A stretch of DNA of 64,000 nucleotides from an uncultured Bacteroidales bacterium (lineage in GTDB: Bacteria > Bacteroidota > Bacteroidia > Bacteroidales > Paludibacteraceae): positions 11,142-75,141 of the forward strand of contig CAMOJA010000008.1 of the NCBI GenBank assembly GCA_946616535.1, given 5' to 3'. Of the stretch, positions 51,422 to 60,600 are shown piece by piece. The notes under the pieces were generated by a model that saw only the letters and a program-made list of their open reading frames with translations, did not search any database and was not told the DNA's origin. A program made the translations under genes and the position numbers. The number at the start of each line of letters is the position of its first letter. Position 1 is the stretch's first letter.

Positions 51422-52141
51422 ATGTTTAAAAGAATACTTCTCAAACTTTCCGGTGAGAGCCTGGCAGGAGAAAACAAGCAAGGCATCGATCCTCAACATC
51501 TTGCCGAATATGCCGAGCAAATCAAAGCGATTGCTCAGAAAGGCGTACAAGTAGCGATCGTCATCGGCGGCGGAAACATCTTCCGTGGCTTGAGCGGTTC
51601 GCAGAAAGGCTTTGACCGCGTCAAGGGAGACCAGATGGGTATGTTAGCTACCGTCATCAACGCCTTGGCTCTATCCTCTGCCCTCGAAGCCATCGACCAA
51701 CCGGTACGTGTATTGACAGCCATCCGCATGGAGCCAATCGGCGATTTCTACAGTCCGGCAAAAGCTATCCGGCTGTTGGAGAAAGGCAATGTAGTAATCC
51801 TTGCCGGCGGTACAGGAGCACCCTATTTCACGACCGACACCGGTTCATCGCTCCGCGCCTTGGAGATCAAAGCGGATGTCATGCTCAAGGGAACACGTGT
51901 GGATGGTATCTATACCGCTGATCCGGAGAAAGACCCGACGGCAACGAAATTCACGGAGATCACCTATGATGAGGTCATCCGCCGCGGTCTGAAGGTCATG
52001 GACCTCACTGCTACCGCTATGGCGAAAGAGAACGGTCTGCCGATATACGTCTTTAACATGGACCAACTCGGCAATTTACAGAAAGTCATTAACGGAGAGG
52101 CTATAGGAACACTGGTTAAACCCGGAGCATCCTTCCGTTAA
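51422..52141 (+). CDS. pyrH: UMP kinase
   Basis: The 239-residue amino-acid-kinase-fold protein starts KRILLKLSGESLAG, with VAIVIGGGNIFRG, DQMGMLATVINALAL, VILAGGTGAPYFTTD and TRVDGIYTADPEKDP, all diagnostic of bacterial PyrH. It makes UDP from UMP. The neighbouring frr gene downstream is the usual arrangement. A CCTTCCG/CGGAAGG hairpin surrounds its stop codon. Confidence 0.98.
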   Translation: MFKRILLKLSGESLAGENKQGIDPQHLAEYAEQIKAIAQKGVQVAIVIGGGNIFRGLSGSQKGFDRVKGDQMGMLATVINALALSSALEAIDQPVRVLTAIRMEPIGDFYSPAKAIRLLEKGNVVILAGGTGAPYFTTDTGSSLRALEIKADVMLKGTRVDGIYTADPEKDPTATKFTEITYDEVIRRGLKVMDLTATAMAKENGLPIYVFNMDQLGNLQKVINGEAIGTLVKPGASFR

Positions 52142-52189
52142 CCGGAAGGAGCGGCCTCCGCCTAGAAAGGTTATATAAAACATTATACT

Positions 52190-52753
52190 ATGGAAGAAGA
52201 ACTCGAATTATTTGAGTCTGCAGCCGAAGAGCAGATGCAGGCCGCTGTCGCTCATTTAGACGACACCCTTCAGCACATCCGTGCAGGTAAAGCCAACCCG
52301 CGTATCTTGGATCCGATCAAGATTGATTACTACGGAGCTATGTCGCCGCTTAGCTCGTGCGCTACGGTTACTACTCCCGACGCCCGTACCATCGCAATCA
52401 CGCCGTGGGAGAAAAAGCTCATCAGCGAGATCGAACGCGCCATCATCAACTCGAACATCGGTCTGGCTCCATCTAACAACGGCGAGACGATCCGTCTGAT
52501 CCTTCCGCCGCTGACAGAGGAACGCCGTCGCGAGCTCTGCAAGCAATGTAAAGCCGAAGCAGAGAACGCGAAGATGTCTATCCGTAATGCCCGCCGTGAT
52601 GCTATTGAGGAGTTTAAGAAACTCGTCAAGAACGGCCTGAGCGAGGATATCGAGAAAGACGCCGAAGAGGACATGCAAAAGACCCACGACAAATACGTCG
52701 CTAAAGTCGATGCGCTCTATGCAGCGAAAGAAAAGGAGATCATGACCATTTGA
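52190..52753 (+). CDS. frr: Ribosome recycling factor
   Basis: The 187-residue product contains HIRAGKANPRILDPIKIDYYG, TITPWEKKLISEIERAI-type segment and LTEERRRELCKQCKAEAENA, then RDAIEEFKKLVKNG: the complete RRF fold of a three-helix bundle and a beta domain. It splits post-termination ribosomes with EF-G. The stop overlaps the rsgA start (TGATG). Confidence 0.98.
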   Translation: MEEELELFESAAEEQMQAAVAHLDDTLQHIRAGKANPRILDPIKIDYYGAMSPLSSCATVTTPDARTIAITPWEKKLISEIERAIINSNIGLAPSNNGETIRLILPPLTEERRRELCKQCKAEAENAKMSIRNARRDAIEEFKKLVKNGLSEDIEKDAEEDMQKTHDKYVAKVDALYAAKEKEIMTI

Positions 52754-53673
52754 TGCGAGGGCTCGTCATTAAATCTACGGGTAGCAGTTACATCGTTCGG
52801 ATGGATGATGGAACGGATGCGGAATGCCGAATAAAAGGCAATTTCCGCATTCGCGGTATTCGTAGTACCAACCCCGTGGCTGTAGGTGACTACGTAGAAG
52901 TACAAAGTGACCAAGGGCAAGCTATCTATTGGATAACAGAGGTTTGCGAGCGGCGCAACTATATCATCCGGCGATCCACTAACCTGAGCAAAGAGAGCCA
53001 TATTCTGGCATCGAATATTGACCAAGTAGCCCTTATCGTGACCGTCAATCACCCTGTGACTTCGACTACTTTCATCGATCGCTTCCTCGCGACCTGCGAG
53101 GCCTATCGCGTGCGCGCGCTCCTTATATTCAATAAAATAGACCTGCTGACGGAAGAAGAGCTGGCGCAACTCGCCGAACTACGTGCGCTATACGAATCGA
53201 TCGGCTACGAGACCGTGGAGATGTCAGCGATCAGCATTCAGCCTTCAGATATCTTACCTCTGCTCGCAGGGAAAGTAACCCTTCTTTCCGGTAACTCCGG
53301 TGTCGGCAAATCTACCCTACTCAATGCGCTTTTCGGGCGCGAGGTTACGCGTACCGGTAAGATCTCCGACGCCCACGACAAAGGTATGCACACCACTACT
53401 TTCAGCGAGATGTATTTCTTGGAAGACGGCGCTGTGATTGACACTCCGGGTATCAAAGGTTTTGGTACGATAGATTTTGAGCGCGAAGAAGTAAGCCATT
53501 ATTTTCCGGAGATTTTCCGCATCAGCCGTGATTGCCGTTTTGGCAACTGCACGCATACCAACGAACCCGGTTGCGCCGTGCAGGAAGCCATCATAAAAGG
53601 ATCCATAGCGATCTCGCGCTATGAATCCTATCTATCGTTGTTAGGCGACTGCTCCGAGAGCAAATATCGCTAA
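52753..53673 (+). CDS. rsgA: Ribosome small-subunit-dependent GTPase RsgA
   Basis: The 306-residue circularly permuted GTPase has an OB-fold N-terminus (about 1-70), then G4 N127-KID130, G1 G180-NSGVGKS187 and G3 DTPG, and a C-terminal zinc-binding knuckle CRFGNCTHTNEPGC. RsgA assists late maturation of the 30S subunit. The ATG shares its A with the frr TGA. The 3' end overlaps the convergent korB stop by 4 bases. Confidence 0.97.
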   Translation: MRGLVIKSTGSSYIVRMDDGTDAECRIKGNFRIRGIRSTNPVAVGDYVEVQSDQGQAIYWITEVCERRNYIIRRSTNLSKESHILASNIDQVALIVTVNHPVTSTTFIDRFLATCEAYRVRALLIFNKIDLLTEEELAQLAELRALYESIGYETVEMSAISIQPSDILPLLAGKVTLLSGNSGVGKSTLLNALFGREVTRTGKISDAHDKGMHTTTFSEMYFLEDGAVIDTPGIKGFGTIDFEREEVSHYFPEIFRISRDCRFGNCTHTNEPGCAVQEAIIKGSIAISRYESYLSLLGDCSESKYR

Positions 53674-54698
53674 CTCCACTGCTCTAACGTTGCGGTCAGT
53701 TCATCAAACGTGTGTGCCTTTGCCGAGGCGCGCACGTTTTGTATCTGCTCATTGACCGCCGCGTCGTAGGTCGGTGCCTCCACGTCACGGATGACGCCCA
53801 AAGCAATCGGCAACTCATCCTGTACATCGGCAGCCACCTCCAAGTTCCGCTCTTGTCCCATGAGTGCAAGCAGCCTATGCAGCGTCGGGTCCTGTTGGTG
53901 CGCGTCATGCACAAGGACGCGTGCATCGTCTGCCGGCACAACTATCAGCCGCGGCACGAAGGTCTGCGGGTCAATCTCAATAGCCAAGCCCTTATCTTTG
54001 TTGGTACCAAAGATCATCTTCTCGCCGTGTTTGAGGATGATAGAATGCTCCGCACGCTGCTCACGGTCGGCTATCCAGGCGTGCGTGCCGTTATTGAAGA
54101 TGACGCAGTTCACCAGACACTCCACGATCGAGCAGCCTTTGTGCTGCTGCGCAGCCACGAGACAATCTACCGTCGTCGGCACATCGACATCGAGCGTGCG
54201 GGCAAAGAACGTACCCCTTGCGCCCAAGACAAGTTCCGCCGGTATGAACGGCCGTTCTACCGTTCCAAACGGAGAGGATTTGGAGACAAAGCCCTTCGGG
54301 CTGGTCGGCGAGTACTGACCTTTGGTCAGACCATAGATGCGGTTATTGAACATGCAGACGTTCAGGTCCACATTGCGGCGAATCTCATGAATGAAATGGT
54401 TTCCGCCGATAGCCAGACAATCGCCGTCACCGCTCATCTGCCAAACAGTCAACTCCGGATGGGAGGTCTTGACACCCGTTGCAATTGCGCCACCGCGACC
54501 ATGAATCGTATTAAAACCATACGTATTGAGGTAGTGCGGCATGCGGCTGGAACAACCGATACCGGAGATAACAGCCACCTCATGGGTCGGAATACCTATC
54601 TGTGCCATGGCTTTCTGCAACGCCATGCAAATCGCATGATCGCCGCAACCCGGGCAGAAACGTACATATTGATCGGATTTAAATTGAGATGCTTCCAT
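53670..54698 (-). CDS. korB: 2-oxoglutarate:ferredoxin oxidoreductase, beta subunit
   Basis: From ATG 54698 the product is 342 residues with RFCPGCGDHAICMAL at the start, GIGCSSRMPHYLN, the thiamine-pyrophosphate motif MSGDGDCLAIGGNHFIHEIRRN and MFNNRIYGLTKGQ(YSPTS). It forms the TPP-binding half of a KorAB complex that makes succinyl-CoA with reduced ferredoxin. An upstream in-frame extension lies in repeat-like sequence and is rejected. It follows korA by 40 bases. Confidence 0.95.
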   Translation of the reverse strand: MEASQFKSDQYVRFCPGCGDHAICMALQKAMAQIGIPTHEVAVISGIGCSSRMPHYLNTYGFNTIHGRGGAIATGVKTSHPELTVWQMSGDGDCLAIGGNHFIHEIRRNVDLNVCMFNNRIYGLTKGQYSPTSPKGFVSKSSPFGTVERPFIPAELVLGARGTFFARTLDVDVPTTVDCLVAAQQHKGCSIVECLVNCVIFNNGTHAWIADREQRAEHSIILKHGEKMIFGTNKDKGLAIEIDPQTFVPRLIVVPADDARVLVHDAHQQDPTLHRLLALMGQERNLEVAADVQDELPIALGVIRDVEAPTYDAAVNEQIQNVRASAKAHTFDELTATLEQWS

Positions 54699-54738
54699 AA
54701 TATTCGATAATTCGATGTACCGATATCTCGATATATCG

Positions 54739-56670
54739 TTAAGATTTTTTAACAAAGTTAACAATGCGTTCAACCGCAAAAGGTTGTCCCTGAATCTCGT
54801 TGTATTGCTCGATCTTCAGGTCGGGGAAGTGCGCGCGAAGATACGCGGCGAATTGTCCTGTATTCAACTCGCAAACAACAATTCGCTTATATTGACTCAG
54901 CACTTCACGGGTATTCTTCGGCAGCGGACAGATATAGTTGAAATGCGCCAAGTCGCAGCCTAACTCATTTGCCGCGGCGTGCAGATGACCTTCCGTACTA
55001 CCCCAACCTACAAGGAGCGTGTCGTTGGTAGTTGATAGTTGACAGTTGATAGTTGACAATTGACTCAATGACGGCTTTATCACTTTCAGTTCCGGTATGG
55101 AGTTGGCAATCTGCTCGATCTTATGCTTGCGAGCAAGAACCATCTGCTCGTGGTTCTCCGGGTTCGTGGAGATAGTACCCTTCTCCGCATCGCGCTCCAG
55201 ACCGATGTTCCGATGTTCGTAGCCCTCCATACCCGGGTATGCCCAGTAACGCACACCGCGGGCATCACGGATAGCCGGGTTATAATGACCTTTCAGTTCC
55301 TCCGGCACGCTCTGCGGTTGGATGGCCGGCAACTCTGCTAATTTCGGTATCCGCCAGAGCGCCGTTCCGTTCGCCAGATAGGTGTCGGTCATGAGGATCA
55401 CCGGCGTCATATTCTCCAAAGCGATCTTACATGCCTCGTACGCAAAATCAAAACAATTGGCAGACGAAGAAGCGGCAATCACCACCGCCGGACACTCGCC
55501 GTTACGGCCATAAAGAGCCTGCAGGAGGTCGGTCTGTTCGGTCTTCGTCGGCAGTCCCGTACTCGGTCCGCCACGCTGCACATCAATCACTACGAGCGGC
55601 AATTCTGCCATCACCGCCAGACCGATGGCTTCGGATTTGAGAGACAAGCCGGGACCGGAAGTCGAAGTACAAGCCAGATCGCCTGCAAAAGCAGCTCCGA
55701 TAGCCGTACAAACACCCGCTATCTCATCCTCCGCCTGTATCGCCATGACGTTCATGTCTTTGCGCGCCGCCAACTCATGGAGTATATCCGTCGCCGGCGT
55801 GATAGGATACGAACCCAAGAAGAGCCGCTTGCCGGCTTTCTCCGCCGCCGCAATCAGTCCCCACGCCGTTGCCTTATTTCCGGCGATGGAAGTGAAGGAA
55901 GACCGCTTCACTGACAGACCGCTATCGCTGACAGACCGCTTCCAGGTGTGACCCAGACCGCCTTCGGCTGACAGATGAATCTGGTTGACCGAGAGGGCGA
56001 GGTTCTGACCGTAGTTATAGCCATCGACCATGACTTTGGTATTCGGAGCCACCAAGGCGGGTTTCTTCTTGAATTTCTCCTCCAGCAGGTGAAGCGCCTT
56101 CTCCATCGGTTCGTCGAAGAGCCAATAGATCAAGCCCAACGCAAACATATTCCGGCATTTGAGCACAGATTTATTGTCCATGCCGCTTTCCTTTAGCGCC
56201 TCTTTCGTCAGCGTCGTCAGCGCTACCGGCACAATCTGCACGGACTCCGGGATGCCCAACTCCTCAAACGGATTGGCCGTATGGAACTGCGCTTTCTCCA
56301 AGTCCTTGTCGCTCAGCGAATCGGTATCGACAATCAGGATGGCATTCCGATGGAACAAAGAGAAATCCTCATCAAAATGCGCTTGCGGATGGTTGAAATG
56401 CGAGCCTAAGGCACACACTTTCAGCGCCGCCGCGTTCATCGCTACGACTACATCGGCCTTGTCACCGGAGGTATAGACCTCATTTCCCAACTCTACCTGA
56501 AAAGCACTCACGCCGCCTAATGTACCTTGCGGCGCACGAATCTCTGCCGGAAAATCCGGCAAGGTGGAGATCTCATGACCCATCTCGGCTGCCAACTGCG
56601 CGAACATGTTTCCCGTCAGCTGCATGCCATCGCCCGAGTCTCCACAAAATCGAACTACAATGTTTTGCAT
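54739..56670 (-). CDS. korA: 2-oxoglutarate:ferredoxin oxidoreductase, fused gamma-alpha subunit
   Basis: From ATG 56670 the product is 643 residues. The gamma-like domain opens MQNIVVRFCGDSGDGMQLTG (about 1-185). The alpha domain (about 215-640) has GNKATAWGLIAAAEKAG, FLGSYPITPATDILHELA, QAEDEIAGVCTAIGAAFAG and TSTSGPGLSLKSEAIGLAV. Six heptamers (55025-55066) encode LSQLSTINCQLSTTND, just before the VGWGSTEG block of the last domain. A strong extended promoter is upstream; longer upstream frames pass through it and are rejected. Confidence 0.95.
   Translation of the reverse strand: MQNIVVRFCGDSGDGMQLTGNMFAQLAAEMGHEISTLPDFPAEIRAPQGTLGGVSAFQVELGNEVYTSGDKADVVVAMNAAALKVCALGSHFNHPQAHFDEDFSLFHRNAILIVDTDSLSDKDLEKAQFHTANPFEELGIPESVQIVPVALTTLTKEALKESGMDNKSVLKCRNMFALGLIYWLFDEPMEKALHLLEEKFKKKPALVAPNTKVMVDGYNYGQNLALSVNQIHLSAEGGLGHTWKRSVSDSGLSVKRSSFTSIAGNKATAWGLIAAAEKAGKRLFLGSYPITPATDILHELAARKDMNVMAIQAEDEIAGVCTAIGAAFAGDLACTSTSGPGLSLKSEAIGLAVMAELPLVVIDVQRGGPSTGLPTKTEQTDLLQALYGRNGECPAVVIAASSSANCFDFAYEACKIALENMTPVILMTDTYLANGTALWRIPKLAELPAIQPQSVPEELKGHYNPAIRDARGVRYWAYPGMEGYEHRNIGLERDAEKGTISTNPENHEQMVLARKHKIEQIANSIPELKVIKPSLSQLSTINCQLSTTNDTLLVGWGSTEGHLHAAANELGCDLAHFNYICPLPKNTREVLSQYKRIVVCELNTGQFAAYLRAHFPDLKIEQYNEIQGQPFAVERIVNFVKKS
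55025..55066 (-). repeat. Heptamer array (6 units) inside korA
   Basis: Plus strand: TTGGTAG, TTGATAG, TTGACAG, TTGATAG, TTGACAA, TTGACTC. On the coding strand this is the (G)TCAA-type stop-free orientation, adding a loop to the enzyme. Confidence 0.9.
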
Positions 56671-56690
56671 TTTTAGTATTAGATAATTGC

Positions 56691-56726
56691 GACTGCAAAG
56701 GTACTGCTTTTTTTTGACATATGCAA
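56691..56726 (-). promoter_or_regulatory. Extended Bacteroidota promoter of korA-korB
   Basis: On the minus strand: TTGCATATGTC, A8, GCAGTACCTTTGCAGTC, about 20 bases before the korA ATG. Identical in 30 of its positions to the promoter at 36020-36055. Confidence 0.88.
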
Positions 56727-56969
56727 ATATGCGCGCATTTTTATTTGATTTTAAGGAGAAAAGAACGGGAGAAGGACAGTGCGTATTGCAGGGCAAGTGC
56801 CTCCAATTAGGGTACGTAAAGGGTAGTACAATAACTAACGAATATCCAACGAATAACCAACTTATCACTAACGATTGGACTTTCTGTGGAGCTGATTTGA
56901 GCCGGTTTGGACGGAGTTCAAACCTCGTTCCTATACAAAAAAAAGTGTCAGTGCAAATTTTTATACAAC

Positions 56970-57017
56970 CGGCATCCGATGCCGGGGAAAAGAAGAAAAG
57001 GCGGGATTCAATCCCGC
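56970..57017 (-). terminator. Two perfect hairpins, each followed by a T-rich run on the minus strand
   Basis: CCGGCAT-CCG-ATGCCGG (56971-56987) and GCGGGAT-TCA-ATCCCGC (57001-57017). On the minus strand both are followed by T-rich sequence. Confidence 0.65.
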
Positions 57018-57043
57018 GGAACTACCAAGAAAGAAGAACCTGA

Positions 57044-57083
57044 GAAAGAAAAAAACTGCCTGCTCGGATTGTTGAGCAGGCAG
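57044..57083 (-). terminator. Strong rho-independent terminator on the minus strand
   Basis: CTGCCTGCTC, 8-base loop, GAGCAGGCAG, followed on the minus strand by TTTTTTTCTTTC. It lies just behind the fossil C-terminus at 57152-57229. Confidence 0.85.
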
Positions 57084-57151
57084 GAGTTCCGATAGATCGA
57101 GTTATCGGGTTATCGAGAAAACGAATCTTAATCGCCCATATATGGTCGATG

Positions 57152-57229
57152 CTATCTTAATTCTTGCCCCGCGTGGGTGTGGGTCTTGTCTCCGCGGAGA
57201 ATGAAGATCTGACAGTTATGGCTTATAAC
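57152..57229 (-). pseudogene. Fossil C-terminal end of a secreted protein (copy A)
   Basis: On the minus strand the stop-bounded frame reads VISHNCQIFILRGDKTHTHA then GQELR and a stop. It matches the last 22 residues of the BspA-type protein (NQIFIIRGDK..T..GQEVR) at 14 positions. The rest of the gene is gone; a stop precedes it in frame. Followed by a terminator. Confidence 0.75.
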
Positions 57230-57442
57230 TTATTCATGCCCAGAAAATGACGCAAATGAATGTGTTTTATTCCCTCCACATCAGAATATGCAAATTATCT
57301 TGCAAGAAATCTAAAGTATATTTAATATTTTATGTGTTTTTTGCAAAAATCTAAAGTATATTTACTGTTAATACAACACACGGGCGACTCATTCATTGAG
57401 CCGCCCGATTTGTTTCTTTGTACTTGGTACTTAGTCCCTTTG
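57230..57442. other. AT-rich stretch with a 24-bp direct repeat and a hairpin
   Basis: TTGCAARAAATCTAAAGTATATTTA occurs at about 57300-57323 and 57341-57364, 41 bases apart. A CGGGCGACTCA/TGAGCCGCCCG hairpin lies at about 57380-57410 behind the second fossil end. Confidence 0.65.
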
Positions 57443-57508
57443 TCACTTTACCAAAGCGCCCTGCGCATTGTATACCTTCTCCCTACCTTCAGCGCAAGGT
57501 CTGCTGAT
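57443..57508 (-). pseudogene. Fossil C-terminal end of a secreted protein (copy B)
   Basis: On the minus strand the stop-bounded frame reads ISRPCAEGREKVYNAQGALV then K and a stop. The part REKVYNAQGALVK fits the short C-terminal motif (RxxKIYxxQGxxV) shared by the secreted proteins in this window. Upstream sequence is degenerate. Confidence 0.6.
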
Positions 57509-57615
57509 TTATGGCTAAATTCACTTGCGTAAAAATCGTGCCCCTCAGGGCTAAGAATAATCATTCGATCTATGCGAGATAAGAAATCCTCAAATCTCCA
57601 ATGTGAAACTCAGTT

Positions 57616-60600
57616 TCACCTCACCTCTTGTCCTTGTAACGTATATATTTTATCGCCTCTGATGATGAAGATTTGATTGTTATATATTACTTTTTTAGGA
57701 ACATTAAGCATGTTTTCTGGAGTGTTCTCTACACTTGTAGGTGTATCGTTGGTAGTAGTGAATGTTCCTGTAAATGTCTCTATGATATTGTCGTTTTCAT
57801 CTTTGGCATTAAACTCATATTCGTAGGTTGTGCCATTTTCCAAGCCACTAACAACAAATTGGAAACCTGCTACTTGTGTCTGTTGCGCTTGCCGATTGCG
57901 GCTTGGAGCAAAAGCAATTCCTGTTAATTGCCCGTATGCATTGAATGTCAACGTGCATATTACATTACCATTCATATCCCGAATCACCAATTCATAAGAT
58001 ACTGCATTACTTATCAGTGCCCAAATAATACTTGCGGTTGTGTTGCTCGGAGTAATTACAATATCATCTTCTGGCTCTTCTACCTCTTCCGCACCTATTG
58101 CTCGGATATTTACAAATTCCTTCCATACATTTGCATTCCTGTATGTATTAACAGATGAATAAGGAACGTAAAGAACACATGTTGATGTATTCATACCCAC
58201 TATTGCTGTACTATCAATAGTGGGAGGTATTTCTGCTAAACATGTCATTTCCGTAAGACTATCATTTGCAAATGCATACCTATCTATATTCGTTACGCTT
58301 GCAGGAATAACAAGGCTTTGAATTGCGCTAAAGTCTTTCAATAGATATTCTGGAACATAGTTGACTCCTTCTCCAAATACAAATGATGAGATACTATCAC
58401 GTGAAGCATAGAACGGGAAACAGTTGGAATCTCTCTCAGGTTTCGCCTGTCGATAATTAATAGCATTCCATTGCACTCTTTTTATGCTTGCACTAGTACT
58501 AAATACGCTTCTGCCTAATGTGGTTACTTCTGTTCCAATAGTGACGTCTTCCAAGTTTGTACAATACGCGAATGCCTTTTCTCCAATTGAGGTGACGCTA
58601 TTGGGTATGCTAATCGCAGAGAAGCTACACCCTTTAAATGCTGCTGAACCGATACTCGTAACGCTATTTGGAATTGTTACGGAACTTAAACTACTACAAT
58701 TATAGAAAGCACCTTCCCCAATACCCCTTACGCTATTTGGAATAATGACGCTACTTAGGTTTATAAAATTATAACATAATCTTGCAGGAAGATACTTAAC
58801 ACTATCACCTATGATAAATGAAGTAATCTGTGATTCTATGCCATGAAAAGGACTTAATGAAGTGCTAGAAGTGTTAACATATTCAGCGTTCCATTCAATT
58901 GTTCTAAGTCCTGTACACCCCCCAAATGCATTATTCCCAATGCTTGTAACATTAGTTGGTATAACAATTTGTGATAACTGAGTACATCCATCAAAAGCTG
59001 AAATTCCTATTTCTGCTACATTATTTCCAATATGAGCAGAAGAGAGACTTGTACAATTTCTAAATGCATCCTGTCCTATAGAAATCACGTTATTAGGAAT
59101 ACTTATAGATGACAATGCATTACATCCACTAAATGCACCTGCTTGAATAGTAGTAATGTTTTCTCCAATTGTAACAGATGTTAAGGCATGACAACTTCTA
59201 AAGGCATCTTGTCCTATGGTTACAACTGCGTAAGTTGAGTTATCGTAAACAATAGTATCTGGGATGATGATTGATGCAATATTTTTATTTGCCACTCTGA
59301 TTAATTCTGCCGTTTGTTTATTTGTATCAAAAGAATACACTAAACCATCAATAGACAACTCACTAAACTTAGCTGTAAACATTGTATCTTGTGTTAGTGT
59401 GATTGTACGCGGATTGTCTGTTATTCCATCGCTCCATTGAGTAAAGATGTAGCCAGCGTTAGGTATTGCTGTTATTTGTATAGGTTCTTCATAACAAATG
59501 GGCACGTTAATTATTCCATTCACTGCTGTAGTTGTAATAGAATATGGCAGAGGTGTATATTGTACTCGGCTGTCATTTCTAAGCATAGTAACAAATCTAT
59601 CCAATTCTCCACATGGAACATAAATTGCCATCAAACTATCGCACCCGCTGAATACATTGTTTCCTATGCTTGTTATGCTATTAGGGAGAGTGATAGATGT
59701 CAAACTAGAGCATCCTTGAAATGCATATCCCCCAATATTGGTGACACTATTTGGAATAGTTATCGAGGTCAAACTAATGCACTTTTCGAAAGCCCGTGGT
59801 CCAATATGTGTTACACTATTTGGAATAGTTATCGAGATTAAACTGCTACAATTAGCGAAAGCATACTCACCAATGGTTGTAACACTATTAGGAATCGTCA
59901 CTGATGTTAAATTGGAACAATACTTAAATGCTTCCTTACAAGTATTTGTGAGCCCATCTGGCAGGGAAACAATTTTTATGTATAGTCTATACCTTGTCCA
60001 TGGGTGAGATGTCATATTGCCATATCCCTCAATAGTTAATATACTATCGCGAGTTAATGTCCACGTAAGATATTCGCCACATGTACCGGCTGCCAAGATG
60101 TAATCTTCTGCAAATTCCGCTGTCAATGTTGTGTCTTGTGTTAGCGTAATTGTACGCGGATTGTCAGTTATACCATCGCTCCATTGAGTAAAGATGTAGC
60201 CTTCGTTCGGAATGGCTCTATAGGTAAGAGTTGACATATAATCAAACTCTCCACTCTCGCCCTCTATAGTGCCTTGTATGTTATTACAATTTACGGATAT
60301 ATTATAACGGTTGATGGTATATTGTGCAGTTACTATCAAGTCTTTGGTTACGTTATCAAATACCTTGTTCCATCCTGTGAATGTGTAACCTTCACGCGTA
60401 GGATTAGCAGGTGCTATAGCCGATGCACCGTAATCCACGCTATCGGTATGAAGAATTGTTCCATCCCAATCTACAAACTGTACTTGGTAACGGTTGATGG
60501 TATATTGTGCAGTTACTACCAAGTCTTCCGTTACATTGTCTAATGCCATATCCCAACTTGTGAATGTGTAACCTTCGCGCGTAAGATTAGCAGGTGCTAT

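Larger units (their letters stand above)
56727..57151. other. Non-coding region with stacked hairpins
   Basis: No gene is supported. It contains a short repeat patch (ctaacgaatatccaacgaataaccaac), four hairpins and a tcgagttatcgggttatcg repeat at the right end. The hairpins are best read as minus-strand terminators for genes lying to the right. Confidence 0.6.

Noticed and set aside
53712..54710. 332-residue plus-strand frame
   Set aside because: Exactly opposite korB, whose TPP motif is unmistakable.
56671..56868. N-terminal extension of korA
   Set aside because: It crosses the strong promoter and has no homologous sequence.
56687..57043. 118-residue plus-strand frame
   Set aside because: Crosses the korA promoter and several hairpins; composition not protein-like.
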